DNA from: Vibrio coralliilyticus
Lineage (GTDB): Bacteria > Pseudomonadota > Gammaproteobacteria > Enterobacterales > Vibrionaceae
DNA length: 64,000 nucleotides
Assembly: GCF_024449095.1 (NCBI RefSeq)
Contig: NZ_CP024628.1
Location: 992,001-1,056,000 of the forward strand
Direction of reading: 5' to 3'
Every line of letters starts with the position of its first letter. Position 1 is the stretch's first letter. The notes below the pieces were generated by a model. The model did no database searches. It was not told the DNA's origin and saw only the letters and a program-made list of their open reading frames with translations. Below, piece by piece: positions 38,959-47,727 of the stretch. Position numbers and translations under genes: made by a program.

Positions 38959-39475
38959 TATAAAATGCCAGAAAATTAGTTAGCACTCAAACTATTTTTT
39001 TAATTATCCGACAAATACCACTTAGCTTTCACAGAAATAGTGATGATGATTTCTTCAGTCTATTCCCCCAAGTCGAAGTTATTTTCGTTGTTATCGCCAG
39101 GTAAATGGAAACAAAAACACAAAACAAAAACAATTTAAATCAATATCTTAATGTGAATTTAACAAATAAAGCAAAATACAGAAATGAATTTACACCCTCA
39201 CAAGCTTAGACACTTAACTCGATATCGATGTATTTGAGGAAAATCTTTCATTAGAGTTCTAATCAAGTAAATTCATTAGATCTATAAAAATCAAAACGCT
39301 CAATTAATGAGCGAGAACAAAAATCTCATTATCCCTTTTCATAACAAGGCGATGTACCTAAGGAAATCGGGAAGCATGAGGTTGCTCTTACTGGCTACAT
39401 ACGCTTCTCATCAACAACCATTCTGGTACATAAGAGAACCGTTCAATCAACTCCAACTTTAATGTGAAGGAAAAT
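38959..39475. other. Intergenic region upstream of betI and of the SDR gene, 517 bp
   Basis: This AT-rich stretch must hold the bet promoter (near 38959-38990) and a promoter for the plus-strand genes. A hairpin CGCTCA-ATTAA-TGAGCG lies at about 39297-39313. I see no coding potential. Confidence 0.5.
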
Positions 39476-39523
39476 ATGAACGCTCGATTGCCTAAGTTCA
39501 TTGAAAAGTCAGATAATTCCTAA
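39476..39523 (+). CDS. Possible 15-codon leader peptide
   Basis: ATG at 39476 with the strong site GAAGGAAAA ahead reads MNARLPKFIEKSDNS and stops at TAA. It is in the same frame as the SDR gene, 63 bases upstream of that gene's start. It could be a leader peptide, or the remnant start of a longer or lost gene. Existence as a translated peptide is inference from the ribosome binding site only. Confidence 0.35.
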   Translation: MNARLPKFIEKSDNS

Positions 39524-39586
39524 GAAAAAAAACATCTCGAACTTGTATCCTTTGGCCTAGATACTCAAGTAATGACTGGAGAAAGG

Positions 39587-40318
39587 ATGCATCAATATGC
39601 ACTTATAACTGGAGGAAGTAGAGGCATTGGGAAAAGCATAGCGGAATACTTCGCAAAGCAACATTTCTCTCTTATTCTTGTCGCGAACAATCCAGATAAT
39701 CTAAGTAAAGCGAAAAGCGACATTCTGTCACGGTATCCTTACTGTGAGATTGAAACTGTCTCGGTTGATTTTCGTAATCCATCGGACATTCAGCAATCCA
39801 TAAAGTCACTATTATCTCGCTATGAAAAAATTGATGTGATGGTCAATTGTGCTGGAATATTGAAATCAGGGAATACTCAAGTTTCATTAAATGATCTCAC
39901 TGAACTCATAAATACCAACATTATCTCTAATATTTTGATCTGTAATATGGTGGTTGAAAAGATGAAGGTTCAAGGATTTGGTGAGGTGTACAACCTTGGT
40001 TCTACTGCAGGTTTAGAACCAGTATCTAAAATTGCTATTTACTCCGCGACTAAAGCCGCCATAGTGAGTTACAGCCGCTCCCTATATGATGAGTGCCTAC
40101 CATTTCGTATCAAGGTCTGTTGTCTGTGTCCAAGCGTCGTGGACACTGACATGACCAATGATGGACGTATCAAAAACGATTTAAAAATATCACCCGAGGA
40201 TCTACATCAAGCCGTTAGCTTTATCAGAAAGCTCTCTCCGGGCGCGGCAATGCAAATGCTTTCTATTCGATGCACAATTATTGACTTGGAAAACTCACTG
40301 ACAACCTATCGTGAATAG
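39587..40318 (+). CDS. Short-chain dehydrogenase/reductase
   Basis: The 243-residue protein has the classical SDR pattern: nucleotide-binding T-G-G-S-R-G-I-G near residue 8, N-C-A-G-I, the active-site serine in N-L-G-S-T-A-G, and Y-S-A-T-K. Substrate is unknown. The ATG at 39587 (MHQYALITGG) is chosen because GGAG lies five bases upstream and the fold begins there; an ATG at 39572 is possible but adds five residues. The C-terminal quarter is shorter and less conserved than usual. Confidence 0.9.
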   Translation: MHQYALITGGSRGIGKSIAEYFAKQHFSLILVANNPDNLSKAKSDILSRYPYCEIETVSVDFRNPSDIQQSIKSLLSRYEKIDVMVNCAGILKSGNTQVSLNDLTELINTNIISNILICNMVVEKMKVQGFGEVYNLGSTAGLEPVSKIAIYSATKAAIVSYSRSLYDECLPFRIKVCCLCPSVVDTDMTNDGRIKNDLKISPEDLHQAVSFIRKLSPGAAMQMLSIRCTIIDLENSLTTYRE

Positions 40319-40436
40319 CCGTCGACCATGAGCTTTCAATCAATTAATAAGCTCGTCAGGGTACTCACACAAATTTCACTTTTCAGCCCTGCTATTTAGT
40401 CCGTCCAAGATGTAGATTTCGGGCTCAAAAAGTGAA

Positions 40437-40458
40437 AGACGCGGATTCATCCGCGTCT
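40437..40458. terminator. Probable bidirectional terminator
   Basis: AGACGCGGAT and ATCCGCGTCT form a 10-bp stem with a TC centre between the convergent SDR and AhpD-like genes. U-runs are weak; on the minus strand TTTCACTTTTT follows. Confidence 0.6.
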
Positions 40459-40483
40459 ATTCATTGCATTCAGCCTATCTTGT

Positions 40484-40936
40484 TTATTTCTTTGCTATTT
40501 GCGGTTTGAACGTTTTCGCTATCCGGTTCCAGCTATTAATGGCGTTGATCGCTACAACTAAATCGACTACCGCTTTATCACCCAAAATTTCCACTGCTTG
40601 GCTGTATTTGTCGTCTTCCAATGATTGCCCTAGGGTCAGAACTTCTGCCATATCAAGTGCTATCGATTCGACATGATCGTAAAAAGGCATTTCACGCCAT
40701 GCACTAAGGCCGATCAATCGTTCCACACTTTCTCCTTGGTCAAGCGCATCTTTACTATGCAAATTCACACAGTACGCACATTGATTCATCTGAGACACTC
40801 TAAGCTTAATCAACTCCCATAAATGAACTGTAAGAGTTTCAGATGTTTTAAATTGCTCACGTAAATACTCTTCTTGTCCAATCAGAATTTTCATCGCTTC
40901 CGGAGCTGTGGTGTAATAATTCATACGTGATTTCAT
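40484..40936 (-). CDS. Carboxymuconolactone decarboxylase/AhpD-like protein
   Basis: The 150-residue protein has the AhpD-core motif: E-L-I-K-L-R-V-S-Q-M-N-Q-C-A-Y-C-V-N-L-H, with the redox CxxC pair and following histidine. Family members are small peroxidase-associated thiol proteins or decarboxylases; which applies cannot be told. It is a single minus-strand gene. Confidence 0.88.
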   Translation of the reverse strand: MKSRMNYYTTAPEAMKILIGQEEYLREQFKTSETLTVHLWELIKLRVSQMNQCAYCVNLHSKDALDQGESVERLIGLSAWREMPFYDHVESIALDMAEVLTLGQSLEDDKYSQAVEILGDKAVVDLVVAINAINSWNRIAKTFKPQIAKK

Positions 40937-41265
40937 ACTCTTATATTTCCTCTAAAATCAAAACTGAGTACATTGCCGTTGTGTGTTTTAGGTTCACACC
41001 CTACATGGCATCGAGTTAATAAATGACAACCAACCATCAATAATCTTTGAAGAGAAACAATAAAAAAAGCCTCACACAAAACAATGAATGAGGCTCAAAC
41101 TAACCTTAGTTAATCACATTAAGGGTTACAGGGAAGACCCAGAATGCAGAGCTAATTTATCGATATGTCTCACTTACAACAATCAGACGACTCTTAAAAA
41201 AACATAACTCAGAGATATACGACGATACTACTAGAAAGTATCAATGTCTTAGTCAGCAACTACCA
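40937..41265. other. Intergenic region, 329 bp, with a minus-strand terminator
   Basis: On the minus strand AGCCTCA (41089-41095) and TGAGGCT (41068-41074) flank a 14-base loop and are followed by TTTTTT, giving a plausible terminator for the azoreductase gene upstream. The rest is AT-rich with no gene seen. The promoter of the AhpD-like gene must lie near 40940-41000. Confidence 0.55.
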
Positions 41266-41898
41266 TCAAGTCGCGACAAACATCTCTCTTGATATTTCAG
41301 TCCTTTCTAAATGGTCTTTTAATTGTTTTTGCAGTAAATCAATTTGTTCTTGTACGGTTTCGCGGTTTGTAGCAGTCCCTTCAATGGTGAAGAACTTAAT
41401 ATCTTTTAACCCTATTGTAGCCATAATTTCTGTCAGGTACGGAGTAAAGAAATCTGGCTGATAAGCATTTTTCCCAGAAAACCTTCCGCCCGCAGACACA
41501 AGAACATAAATAGGTTTATCGATTAGCAAACCACGCTTGCCAGTGTCTGTAATCTCAAATGTCCTTCCAGCCCTCACCACATGGTCCACCCAGCATTTAA
41601 GACTGGAAGGTAAAGTAAAGTTGTGCATTGGTGATGCAATAATAATGAGATCAGCTTTATTTAGCTGGGCAATTAATTGATTCGACAATGATAAACTACC
41701 GCTTGATTCATCGTACATGAGGTCAGGCGTACTCAGTGCCTTAGCATAATCAGCATCAAGATGAGGCAAGGTTGCTGTATCGACTTCAACCACTTCAACG
41801 TCTACCTTCTCAGACATCTGCTGAATAATAAGTTGCGCCAATTGATACGTACATGCTTGAAGCTTTCTAGGACTACTGTTAACTAGCAGGATATTCAT
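41266..41898 (-). CDS. FMN-dependent NADH azoreductase/quinone reductase
   Basis: The 210-residue flavodoxin-fold protein starts M-N-I-L-L-V-N-S-S-P-R, the phosphate-binding region of AzoR-type enzymes, and has P-M-H-N-F-T-L-P-S-S-L-K and S-A-G-G-R-F-S-G, which contact FMN. It reduces quinones and azo compounds with NADH, typically as electrophile defence. It is divergent from a MocR regulator with an inverted repeat between them. Confidence 0.88.
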   Translation of the reverse strand: MNILLVNSSPRKLQACTYQLAQLIIQQMSEKVDVEVVEVDTATLPHLDADYAKALSTPDLMYDESSGSLSLSNQLIAQLNKADLIIIASPMHNFTLPSSLKCWVDHVVRAGRTFEITDTGKRGLLIDKPIYVLVSAGGRFSGKNAYQPDFFTPYLTEIMATIGLKDIKFFTIEGTATNRETVQEQIDLLQKQLKDHLERTEISREMFVAT

Positions 41899-41958
41899 AT
41901 ATTTCTCCCAAAAAACAGGGTAATTGCTGCTGCTTTACTTAGTATGTTATAAGAGGCA

Positions 41959-41979
41959 ATGGTTCAGTTTAAGAACCAT
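41959..41979. promoter_or_regulatory. Inverted repeat between azoreductase and MocR genes
   Basis: ATGGTTC (41959-41965) and GAACCAT (41973-41979) are perfect complements spaced by seven bases, and a related ATGGTCCAT follows at about 41995. Repeated half-sites in a divergent promoter are typical of MocR operators. It also means the upstream ATG at 41959 is more likely DNA signal than start. Confidence 0.6.
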
Positions 41980-42009
41980 AAGTTATCTTTTTTTATGGTC
42001 CATATAGTA

Positions 42010-43374
42010 ATGAAAAAACCAAAACAATTTGCATATAAGCGTGTGTATCGGCGTATTCTCGACGCGATTTTACAACAGATACTAAAACCGGGTGAGAAAG
42101 TACCTTCGGCTCGCGCACTTGCGAAAGAAATGGGAGTTTCACGAGGGACAATCGAAGAAGGCTATGCATTACTTAAAGCGGAAGGTTACCTCGAGGCGAA
42201 AGGGCAGGCTGGCACTGTCGTCAGTCATCAACTATTGACCCCAGCTAAAGGGAATCCATCAACTCCACCTTCTCAGCTCAATTTAGAGAACGATCACTCT
42301 GATATTTTACCGTTTCACCTAGGCATTCCCGCTTTAGATGCCTTTCCTATCAACACTTGGTCAAGAATTTCGGCGCGATGTGCGAGGAACACACACAAAA
42401 GCAGCCTTGCCTATCCTCCAACCTGCGGGCTGCCGGATTTAAGAGGCGCAATAAGCCAATATCTGCAGTTATACCGAGGTGTTGAGTGCCACCCGGCACA
42501 GGTTTTTATTACATCAGGTTATGTCAATTCAATTCGCTGGATCACTAACGTACTGCTCAAAACACACTCTTATATTGGCATTGAAGACCCCGGTTACCCG
42601 CTAACTCGTCAGGTACTGGTAAGCAGTGGATTTCACCCTGAACCGATTCCTGTTGACGAGGAAGGACTAGCTCTTCCAGTCAACAGTAAAGTGAAAGCAC
42701 TCATTGTCACACCAGCGCATCAAAGCCCGACCTGTGTATCACTTTCACTACAAAGACGACAGATGCTATTAAACTGGGCGGTGAGCAATCAAAGCTGGAT
42801 TATAGAGGATGACTATGACGGAGAGTACCGCCATACAGGGCAGCCCCTACCCGCTTTAAAAAGTTTAGATACTCATGACAGAGTGATTTATTCGGGTACT
42901 TTCAGTAAAGTTCTCTTCCCAAGCTTGAGAGTGGCATACATAGTAGTTCCACCAAGTCAGGTCTCTCAATTTGAACAATATGCAGAGTTATTCGCTGGAA
43001 ACGTCCCAACTTTTACACAAAACTGTATTCTTACCTTCATGCAAGAAGGTCACTTTCCTCGCCATATTCAACGGATGAGAAAGCTATATCGCGAACGGCG
43101 AGAATTAACATCTGAGCTGTTCACCAAAATCCTAGGCCACAAGCTATCTATTGAGCCCCAACCGGGGGGAATGCATATGATAGCAAGGTTAAATGACCCT
43201 AAGTGTGATGATCTAGCGCTCTCTCGCCAGATGATGCAAGCCGGGTTATTTGCTCAAGCGCTGTCACAGTGCTCTTCAAAGCCAACGCACCCAAGCCTAA
43301 TTCTTGGTTTTACCAACATTCGAACAGCTGAAGAGTGCCACGGTTTAATTGGCAGGTTAGGTCAATTCCTATAA
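42010..43374 (+). CDS. MocR/PdxR-family regulator (GntR domain plus aminotransferase-like domain)
   Basis: The 454-residue protein has an N-terminal winged helix-turn-helix of the GntR family (L-A-K-E-M-G-V-S-R-G-T-I-E-E-G-Y) and a C-terminal fold-type I aminotransferase domain with the PLP lysine at about K300 in S-G-T-F-S-K. MocR proteins use PLP or related ligands to control adjacent genes; divergence from the azoreductase gene suggests that target. I chose the ATG at 42010; earlier in-frame starts at 41959 and 41995 lie within the likely operator region. Confidence 0.88.
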   Translation: MKKPKQFAYKRVYRRILDAILQQILKPGEKVPSARALAKEMGVSRGTIEEGYALLKAEGYLEAKGQAGTVVSHQLLTPAKGNPSTPPSQLNLENDHSDILPFHLGIPALDAFPINTWSRISARCARNTHKSSLAYPPTCGLPDLRGAISQYLQLYRGVECHPAQVFITSGYVNSIRWITNVLLKTHSYIGIEDPGYPLTRQVLVSSGFHPEPIPVDEEGLALPVNSKVKALIVTPAHQSPTCVSLSLQRRQMLLNWAVSNQSWIIEDDYDGEYRHTGQPLPALKSLDTHDRVIYSGTFSKVLFPSLRVAYIVVPPSQVSQFEQYAELFAGNVPTFTQNCILTFMQEGHFPRHIQRMRKLYRERRELTSELFTKILGHKLSIEPQPGGMHMIARLNDPKCDDLALSRQMMQAGLFAQALSQCSSKPTHPSLILGFTNIRTAEECHGLIGRLGQFL

Positions 43375-43588
43375 GCCAACAATCATAATTCACTCTTGAG
43401 CACAATCTGCTGTGTCAAATCTGCTCACGTATCTCTTCATTCGGGGTACGACAGAAGGCCAAGACTTAAACCTTCGGACGAAAAATATAAGATTTATCTG
43501 ATAGTTATAATGCAAGTGTTCCTTTTACTATCTAGTCGACTCTCTGCCGTGAACTACCCATTGTGTCGCAACTTATAGGAATACATGC

Positions 43589-45049
43589 ATGTTCAAGATT
43601 CAAAGATTGAGCACTTTAAGTGCTCATCACTTCATCTGTACACTACTCAGTATTGTCGTCCTCCCCGCAGCAGCGCAGGACATATGTGCCCCACATTCGC
43701 TCAACGACAAACCAGAAAATGTATTGCAATGCTTTCTTTCAGAGCCATCACAGAACATGGCTAGCATTGAGCTAATCAAGTCGGAAGCAAAAGATTCTAT
43801 CGATATCCATTACTTCAAGCTAATTAGCCAATACTGGCCAAATACGCCTATAGAGAACATTGGTAAAGAATGGGAACATACTCTTATCATTTATGTCCCT
43901 CACACCATTAAGCACCATCAGGCTTTACTGTATATCAATGGCGGCACTAATGTTCCTCAAGACGCTCACGGGAACCCTCAGCCAGAGTCCTTAGCTTTAC
44001 AAGAGATTGCCTTGAACAACGCTTCGATAGTTGTGGATCTACATGATGTGCCGAACCAGTATTTGTTTTTTAACGATGGAATACCGAGAAAGGAAGATAG
44101 CATAGTGGCTTATAGCTGGAATCGTTATATGGATGATCCAGCAAACAATGCCTATTGGTCTGCACACTTACCCATGGTTAAGTCGGTTGTTCAAGCAATG
44201 AACGCTGTGCAAGAAGCATCAAGGAATCAAGGCTTTACGAAACCTGAACACTTCGTATTAGCAGGAGCAAGCAAACGAGGGTGGGTAGCATGGTTAACGT
44301 CACTGGTTGACACTCGCGTCAGCGGGCTGGTTCCAATTGCCGCTGATATTTTAAATACCGACGATAACATTCGCCACATTCATGACAGCATTGGGGACTG
44401 GCCAATTGCGTTTCATGATTACGTATCTCAAGGCGTAGTCGATAGAATTGATACGCCAAACTTCACTAAATTGATGCGTATTGAGGACCCCCTTGCTTAC
44501 TCAAATTTACCTGAATACGCAGATCGACTTTCCATTCCAAAATATATTATCAATGCCTCATCAGATGACTTTTTTACTCCAGGCTCTCTGCTTCAATACA
44601 TTGATAAACTGCCAGGTGAAAACATGGTTCGAATATTACCCAATCAATCACATTCGATTGATTCCAAAATCATCAGCACGGCTCTTAATGAGTACTACGC
44701 TATGTTCCTTGATAATCACTCTTATCCCTCAGTGACATGGAGATACGACAAAAAACATATCGTAATCACGACAGATTTTGTTCCAGAAAAGCAAGCGACA
44801 CTTTGGTCTGCATACAACCCCAATGGGCGTGATTTTCGCATATTCCCTACCAACATTAGGTACAGCGCCAATACGATAAAAGGCCGCTGTGATGAGAAAA
44901 AATGTACCTTTACTCTACCCAAAGTGACAAATACCGTCGGTTGGACGTCTAGGTTTATTGAATTCAACTATAAAGAAGGAAAACATGAGATAACCGTTAC
45001 CTCTCCTGCGTTTGTCTCGCCTAATACCTACCCACAACCCAATCAGTAA
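43589..45049 (+). CDS. PhoPQ-activated pathogenicity-related (PqaA-like) alpha/beta hydrolase
   Basis: The 486-residue secreted protein has a signal peptide ending in P-A-A-A-Q-D and the PqaA-family pattern: A-L-L-Y-I-N-G-G-T-N, then the nucleophile motif A-G-A-S-K-R-G-W near residue 228, and a histidine in N-Q-S-H-S-I. AGGA lies eight bases before the ATG. The name comes from Salmonella pqaA, which is PhoPQ-regulated; here PhoPQ control is not shown. Activity is unproven; some relatives are annotated as peptidases. Confidence 0.88.
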   Translation: MFKIQRLSTLSAHHFICTLLSIVVLPAAAQDICAPHSLNDKPENVLQCFLSEPSQNMASIELIKSEAKDSIDIHYFKLISQYWPNTPIENIGKEWEHTLIIYVPHTIKHHQALLYINGGTNVPQDAHGNPQPESLALQEIALNNASIVVDLHDVPNQYLFFNDGIPRKEDSIVAYSWNRYMDDPANNAYWSAHLPMVKSVVQAMNAVQEASRNQGFTKPEHFVLAGASKRGWVAWLTSLVDTRVSGLVPIAADILNTDDNIRHIHDSIGDWPIAFHDYVSQGVVDRIDTPNFTKLMRIEDPLAYSNLPEYADRLSIPKYIINASSDDFFTPGSLLQYIDKLPGENMVRILPNQSHSIDSKIISTALNEYYAMFLDNHSYPSVTWRYDKKHIVITTDFVPEKQATLWSAYNPNGRDFRIFPTNIRYSANTIKGRCDEKKCTFTLPKVTNTVGWTSRFIEFNYKEGKHEITVTSPAFVSPNTYPQPNQ

Positions 45050-45293
45050 CATAAAATCTCGGTTTACGTATGATAAAACATTTCCGACTACATATTGAGA
45101 TCAACTGCTTGCAGGCCTAAAATCATCAGGACTCAAGTTATGCGCATCAATGACGTATTCAGGACACCAGTTTCGTGTCACCGTTATTGAGACATTCAAA
45201 GCTTCCCAACATAGTTGGGGGGCTGCCCAGCTTAAATAGCATTGGCTTACAAGCGATACACTCAATCATTAACACGAAGAAACGAGGTAAACT

Positions 45294-46817
45294 ATGTCAC
45301 TAAACACGATGCGCACTTTAATACTAAGCATTGCGACGGTGACATTTTTGGTGCTGCTTGCACTGGCTAATTTTTCTATTATGCAATTTCAACTGTCCAA
45401 GCAGTCAGCATTTACTGAAAGGTTACTCGCCCATACTGAACGTGTTGTGCAGGATGTGATGACGGCTATCGATGAAGCTCAAGAAAAGCCACTTGAGCAA
45501 TGCTCTTCTGCTAGCATTGATGAGTTTCAACTTCTCGCGAATTACCATTATTTTGTCTATGACATTGGTTTGATCGATAAAGACACACTCGTATGCACCG
45601 CCAACTGGGGTCTCTTAGATTCACCTCCTCCTTTGATTGATAAACAAAGCCAAGAGACTTCAGCGCTGCAAATTTATACAGATACTAACAACCTTTTTCC
45701 GGCAGATTTACCTTTGGTTGCCTTTAGAGTAGGCTCCATTGCTGCATTTGCATCACTGGATTTCTATGCTCAGTATTCGCGATTGGCTCCTGATTTTTCT
45801 TATCGCATTTTATCCCAAGGCCCGTCTCAGACTCTTGCTTCGTATGAAGCCCTCGACTCAGAAGCCTTTGAGCTACCTTTCCTATATCAACAGATTCAAC
45901 AATGCAGTGACACATTGCCTATTTGTATAGACACAAATAACAAGCGTTCTGGTATCTTGTATTTATCAGCTCCCGCGCTCATTGTCGTGGTTCTGATATG
46001 CGCTTTGCTCAGTGCCTTACTCACTTATTGGTGGGCTTCCGTTCAAAAGCGACGTGCCTCCATGGAGCATCGATTTCAAGAAGCTCTCAAGCATAAGCGG
46101 TTACATTTAGCCTACCAACCTATTGTTGATGCCCGATCTGAACATATTGTCGGAGTTGAGTCGCTACTTAGATGGCACGATGAACGACTAGGCCATGTAT
46201 CGCCAGAATTTGTCATTCAGATGGCTGAGGAGCTATCACTTTATGCTCAATTGTCTGAATTCATCGTCGATACCGCATTATCAGAGATGGAAGCCCTGCT
46301 ACGTTCGGACTCCTCGTTTTTCCTCGCGTTGAATGTTTCATCTTACGAGATACTTCACTTGGACTACCTTGATTCCCTGATCGATAAAGTGGACTCAAAG
46401 GGGATTAACCCTAGCCAAATTAAACTTGAGATTACTGAAAGAGTGGAACTGGATATTCCTTACCTGAGGGCATTTTCACAAAAAGCGAAAGGACTCGGTT
46501 TTATTGTGGCTCTGGACGATTTTGGGACAGGGTTAGCAAACTTGGTGTGGCTGACGGAAATAGATTTTAGCGAGATAAAAATAGACCGTATTTTTACACA
46601 ATCTCTATCCAATGATCTCAAGCGAGAGTTGGTTACACATATTATTGTAATGATAAACCAATTGAATAAACCGCTCATTTTTGAGGGCATTGAGCACCCA
46701 TCGGAGCTGGCACATATCAAACAGCTTTGTGACAGCCCCAAAGCACAGGGTTGGTTATTTTATCGAGCAATGCCAAAAGATGAACTTGAATCCATATTGG
46801 GCAAGCGCTCACTCTAA
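45294..46817 (+). CDS. Membrane c-di-GMP phosphodiesterase with CSS sensor (PdeC-like)
   Basis: The 507-residue protein has a first membrane helix at residues 8-28, a periplasmic CSS-motif domain with E-Q-C-S-S-A-S, further cysteines (including C-S-D-T-L-P-I-C), a second helix near 225-245, and a cytoplasmic EAL domain. In E. coli proteins of this class, a periplasmic disulfide controls activity. The EAL signature reads E-S-L-L-R-W, with E-I-T-E-R, L-D-D-F-G-T-G and F-E-G-I-E intact, so it should be catalytic. GAAACGAGG lies before the ATG. Confidence 0.92.
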   Translation: MSLNTMRTLILSIATVTFLVLLALANFSIMQFQLSKQSAFTERLLAHTERVVQDVMTAIDEAQEKPLEQCSSASIDEFQLLANYHYFVYDIGLIDKDTLVCTANWGLLDSPPPLIDKQSQETSALQIYTDTNNLFPADLPLVAFRVGSIAAFASLDFYAQYSRLAPDFSYRILSQGPSQTLASYEALDSEAFELPFLYQQIQQCSDTLPICIDTNNKRSGILYLSAPALIVVVLICALLSALLTYWWASVQKRRASMEHRFQEALKHKRLHLAYQPIVDARSEHIVGVESLLRWHDERLGHVSPEFVIQMAEELSLYAQLSEFIVDTALSEMEALLRSDSSFFLALNVSSYEILHLDYLDSLIDKVDSKGINPSQIKLEITERVELDIPYLRAFSQKAKGLGFIVALDDFGTGLANLVWLTEIDFSEIKIDRIFTQSLSNDLKRELVTHIIVMINQLNKPLIFEGIEHPSELAHIKQLCDSPKAQGWLFYRAMPKDELESILGKRSL

Positions 46818-46859
46818 ACGGGGCGAGCAGTCATGTATGATTTTCTTTCTCGCGCCCGC

Positions 46860-47633
46860 TTACTCATTATTTTGATAATGGAGTGGCGTATGGCCTGTGT
46901 GTTTTTTGAAAAAACTGATAAAAGCACTATCGCTTGAAAAGGCTAATTTATCAGCGACTTGGTTAACTTGTAAGTGATCGGCTAATAAATTCATTGCTTT
47001 AAGTAACCGCCATTGCTGACGCCAAGCTTGGTAACTCATGCCCGTCTCAGCTTTGAAAATACGGCTGACCGTCTTCGTACTCATTCCAATTTGTTTAGAG
47101 AATATGTTGAGTTGTTCAGGTAACAAATGATCTTGTTTAAGGTCTGATAACCAAGTTTGTAACCTCGGATGTTTCGGCATTTTTAACTGCCAATATTCGC
47201 GTGGTGCGCTCTTTATTTCTTCCAAAAAAAGAGCAAGTACCGTTTTTTGGTCACCCACGGGCATATCCCATTGCCAATGAGCCATCCTTTCAATCAGCTC
47301 TCTCAGTAAAGGATTGACCTCCATTATCTGGACCTTATCAAAGTCAGGCAACACAGTGTCAAGCGAGAAGTAAAGTGAACGGTACTCAACGACACCAGTC
47401 ATTAACACTCTGTGTACCATCCCAGCAGGAATCCAAACAGCGCGGCTAGGAGGAAGCAGACATATCCGCTGATCCAATTCAATACTCATACACCCTGCTT
47501 GAGCAAACAGCAGCTGGTGAGATCGATGCGTATGTGGGCCAGAGTCATGCACTGCGAGCTTTGAGGCCACACCTACAACCATGGCATCGATTAAATCAGG
47601 ATTAAAATCTTGCTGCGGATGAATGATTGCCAT
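46860..47633 (-). CDS. AraC-family transcriptional regulator
   Basis: The 257-residue protein has a cupin-like N-terminal half (H-T-H-R-S-H-Q-L-L-F-A-Q-A-G) and a C-terminal pair of AraC helix-turn-helices (Q-V-A-D-K-L-A-F-S-S-D-S-A-F-I-S-F-F-K-K). It is divergent from an MFS efflux gene with 94 bases between them, so it probably controls that pump. This layout matches the common AraC-MFS drug efflux pairs. Confidence 0.9.
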   Translation of the reverse strand: MAIIHPQQDFNPDLIDAMVVGVASKLAVHDSGPHTHRSHQLLFAQAGCMSIELDQRICLLPPSRAVWIPAGMVHRVLMTGVVEYRSLYFSLDTVLPDFDKVQIMEVNPLLRELIERMAHWQWDMPVGDQKTVLALFLEEIKSAPREYWQLKMPKHPRLQTWLSDLKQDHLLPEQLNIFSKQIGMSTKTVSRIFKAETGMSYQAWRQQWRLLKAMNLLADHLQVNQVADKLAFSSDSAFISFFKKHTGHTPLHYQNNE

Positions 47634-47727
47634 AATGTCCTATTTTTGATGTATTTAGTCTTAATTATTATAACAGAGCTTTAAGCGAAACTTTACAATG
47701 GCCGCCACTTAATTAATGGAGGTTATT

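Noticed and set aside
45204..45220. CCCAAC-ATA-GTTGGG short hairpin upstream of the CSS-EAL gene.
   Set aside because: Six-bp arms without a U-run and no context; below the level worth a feature.
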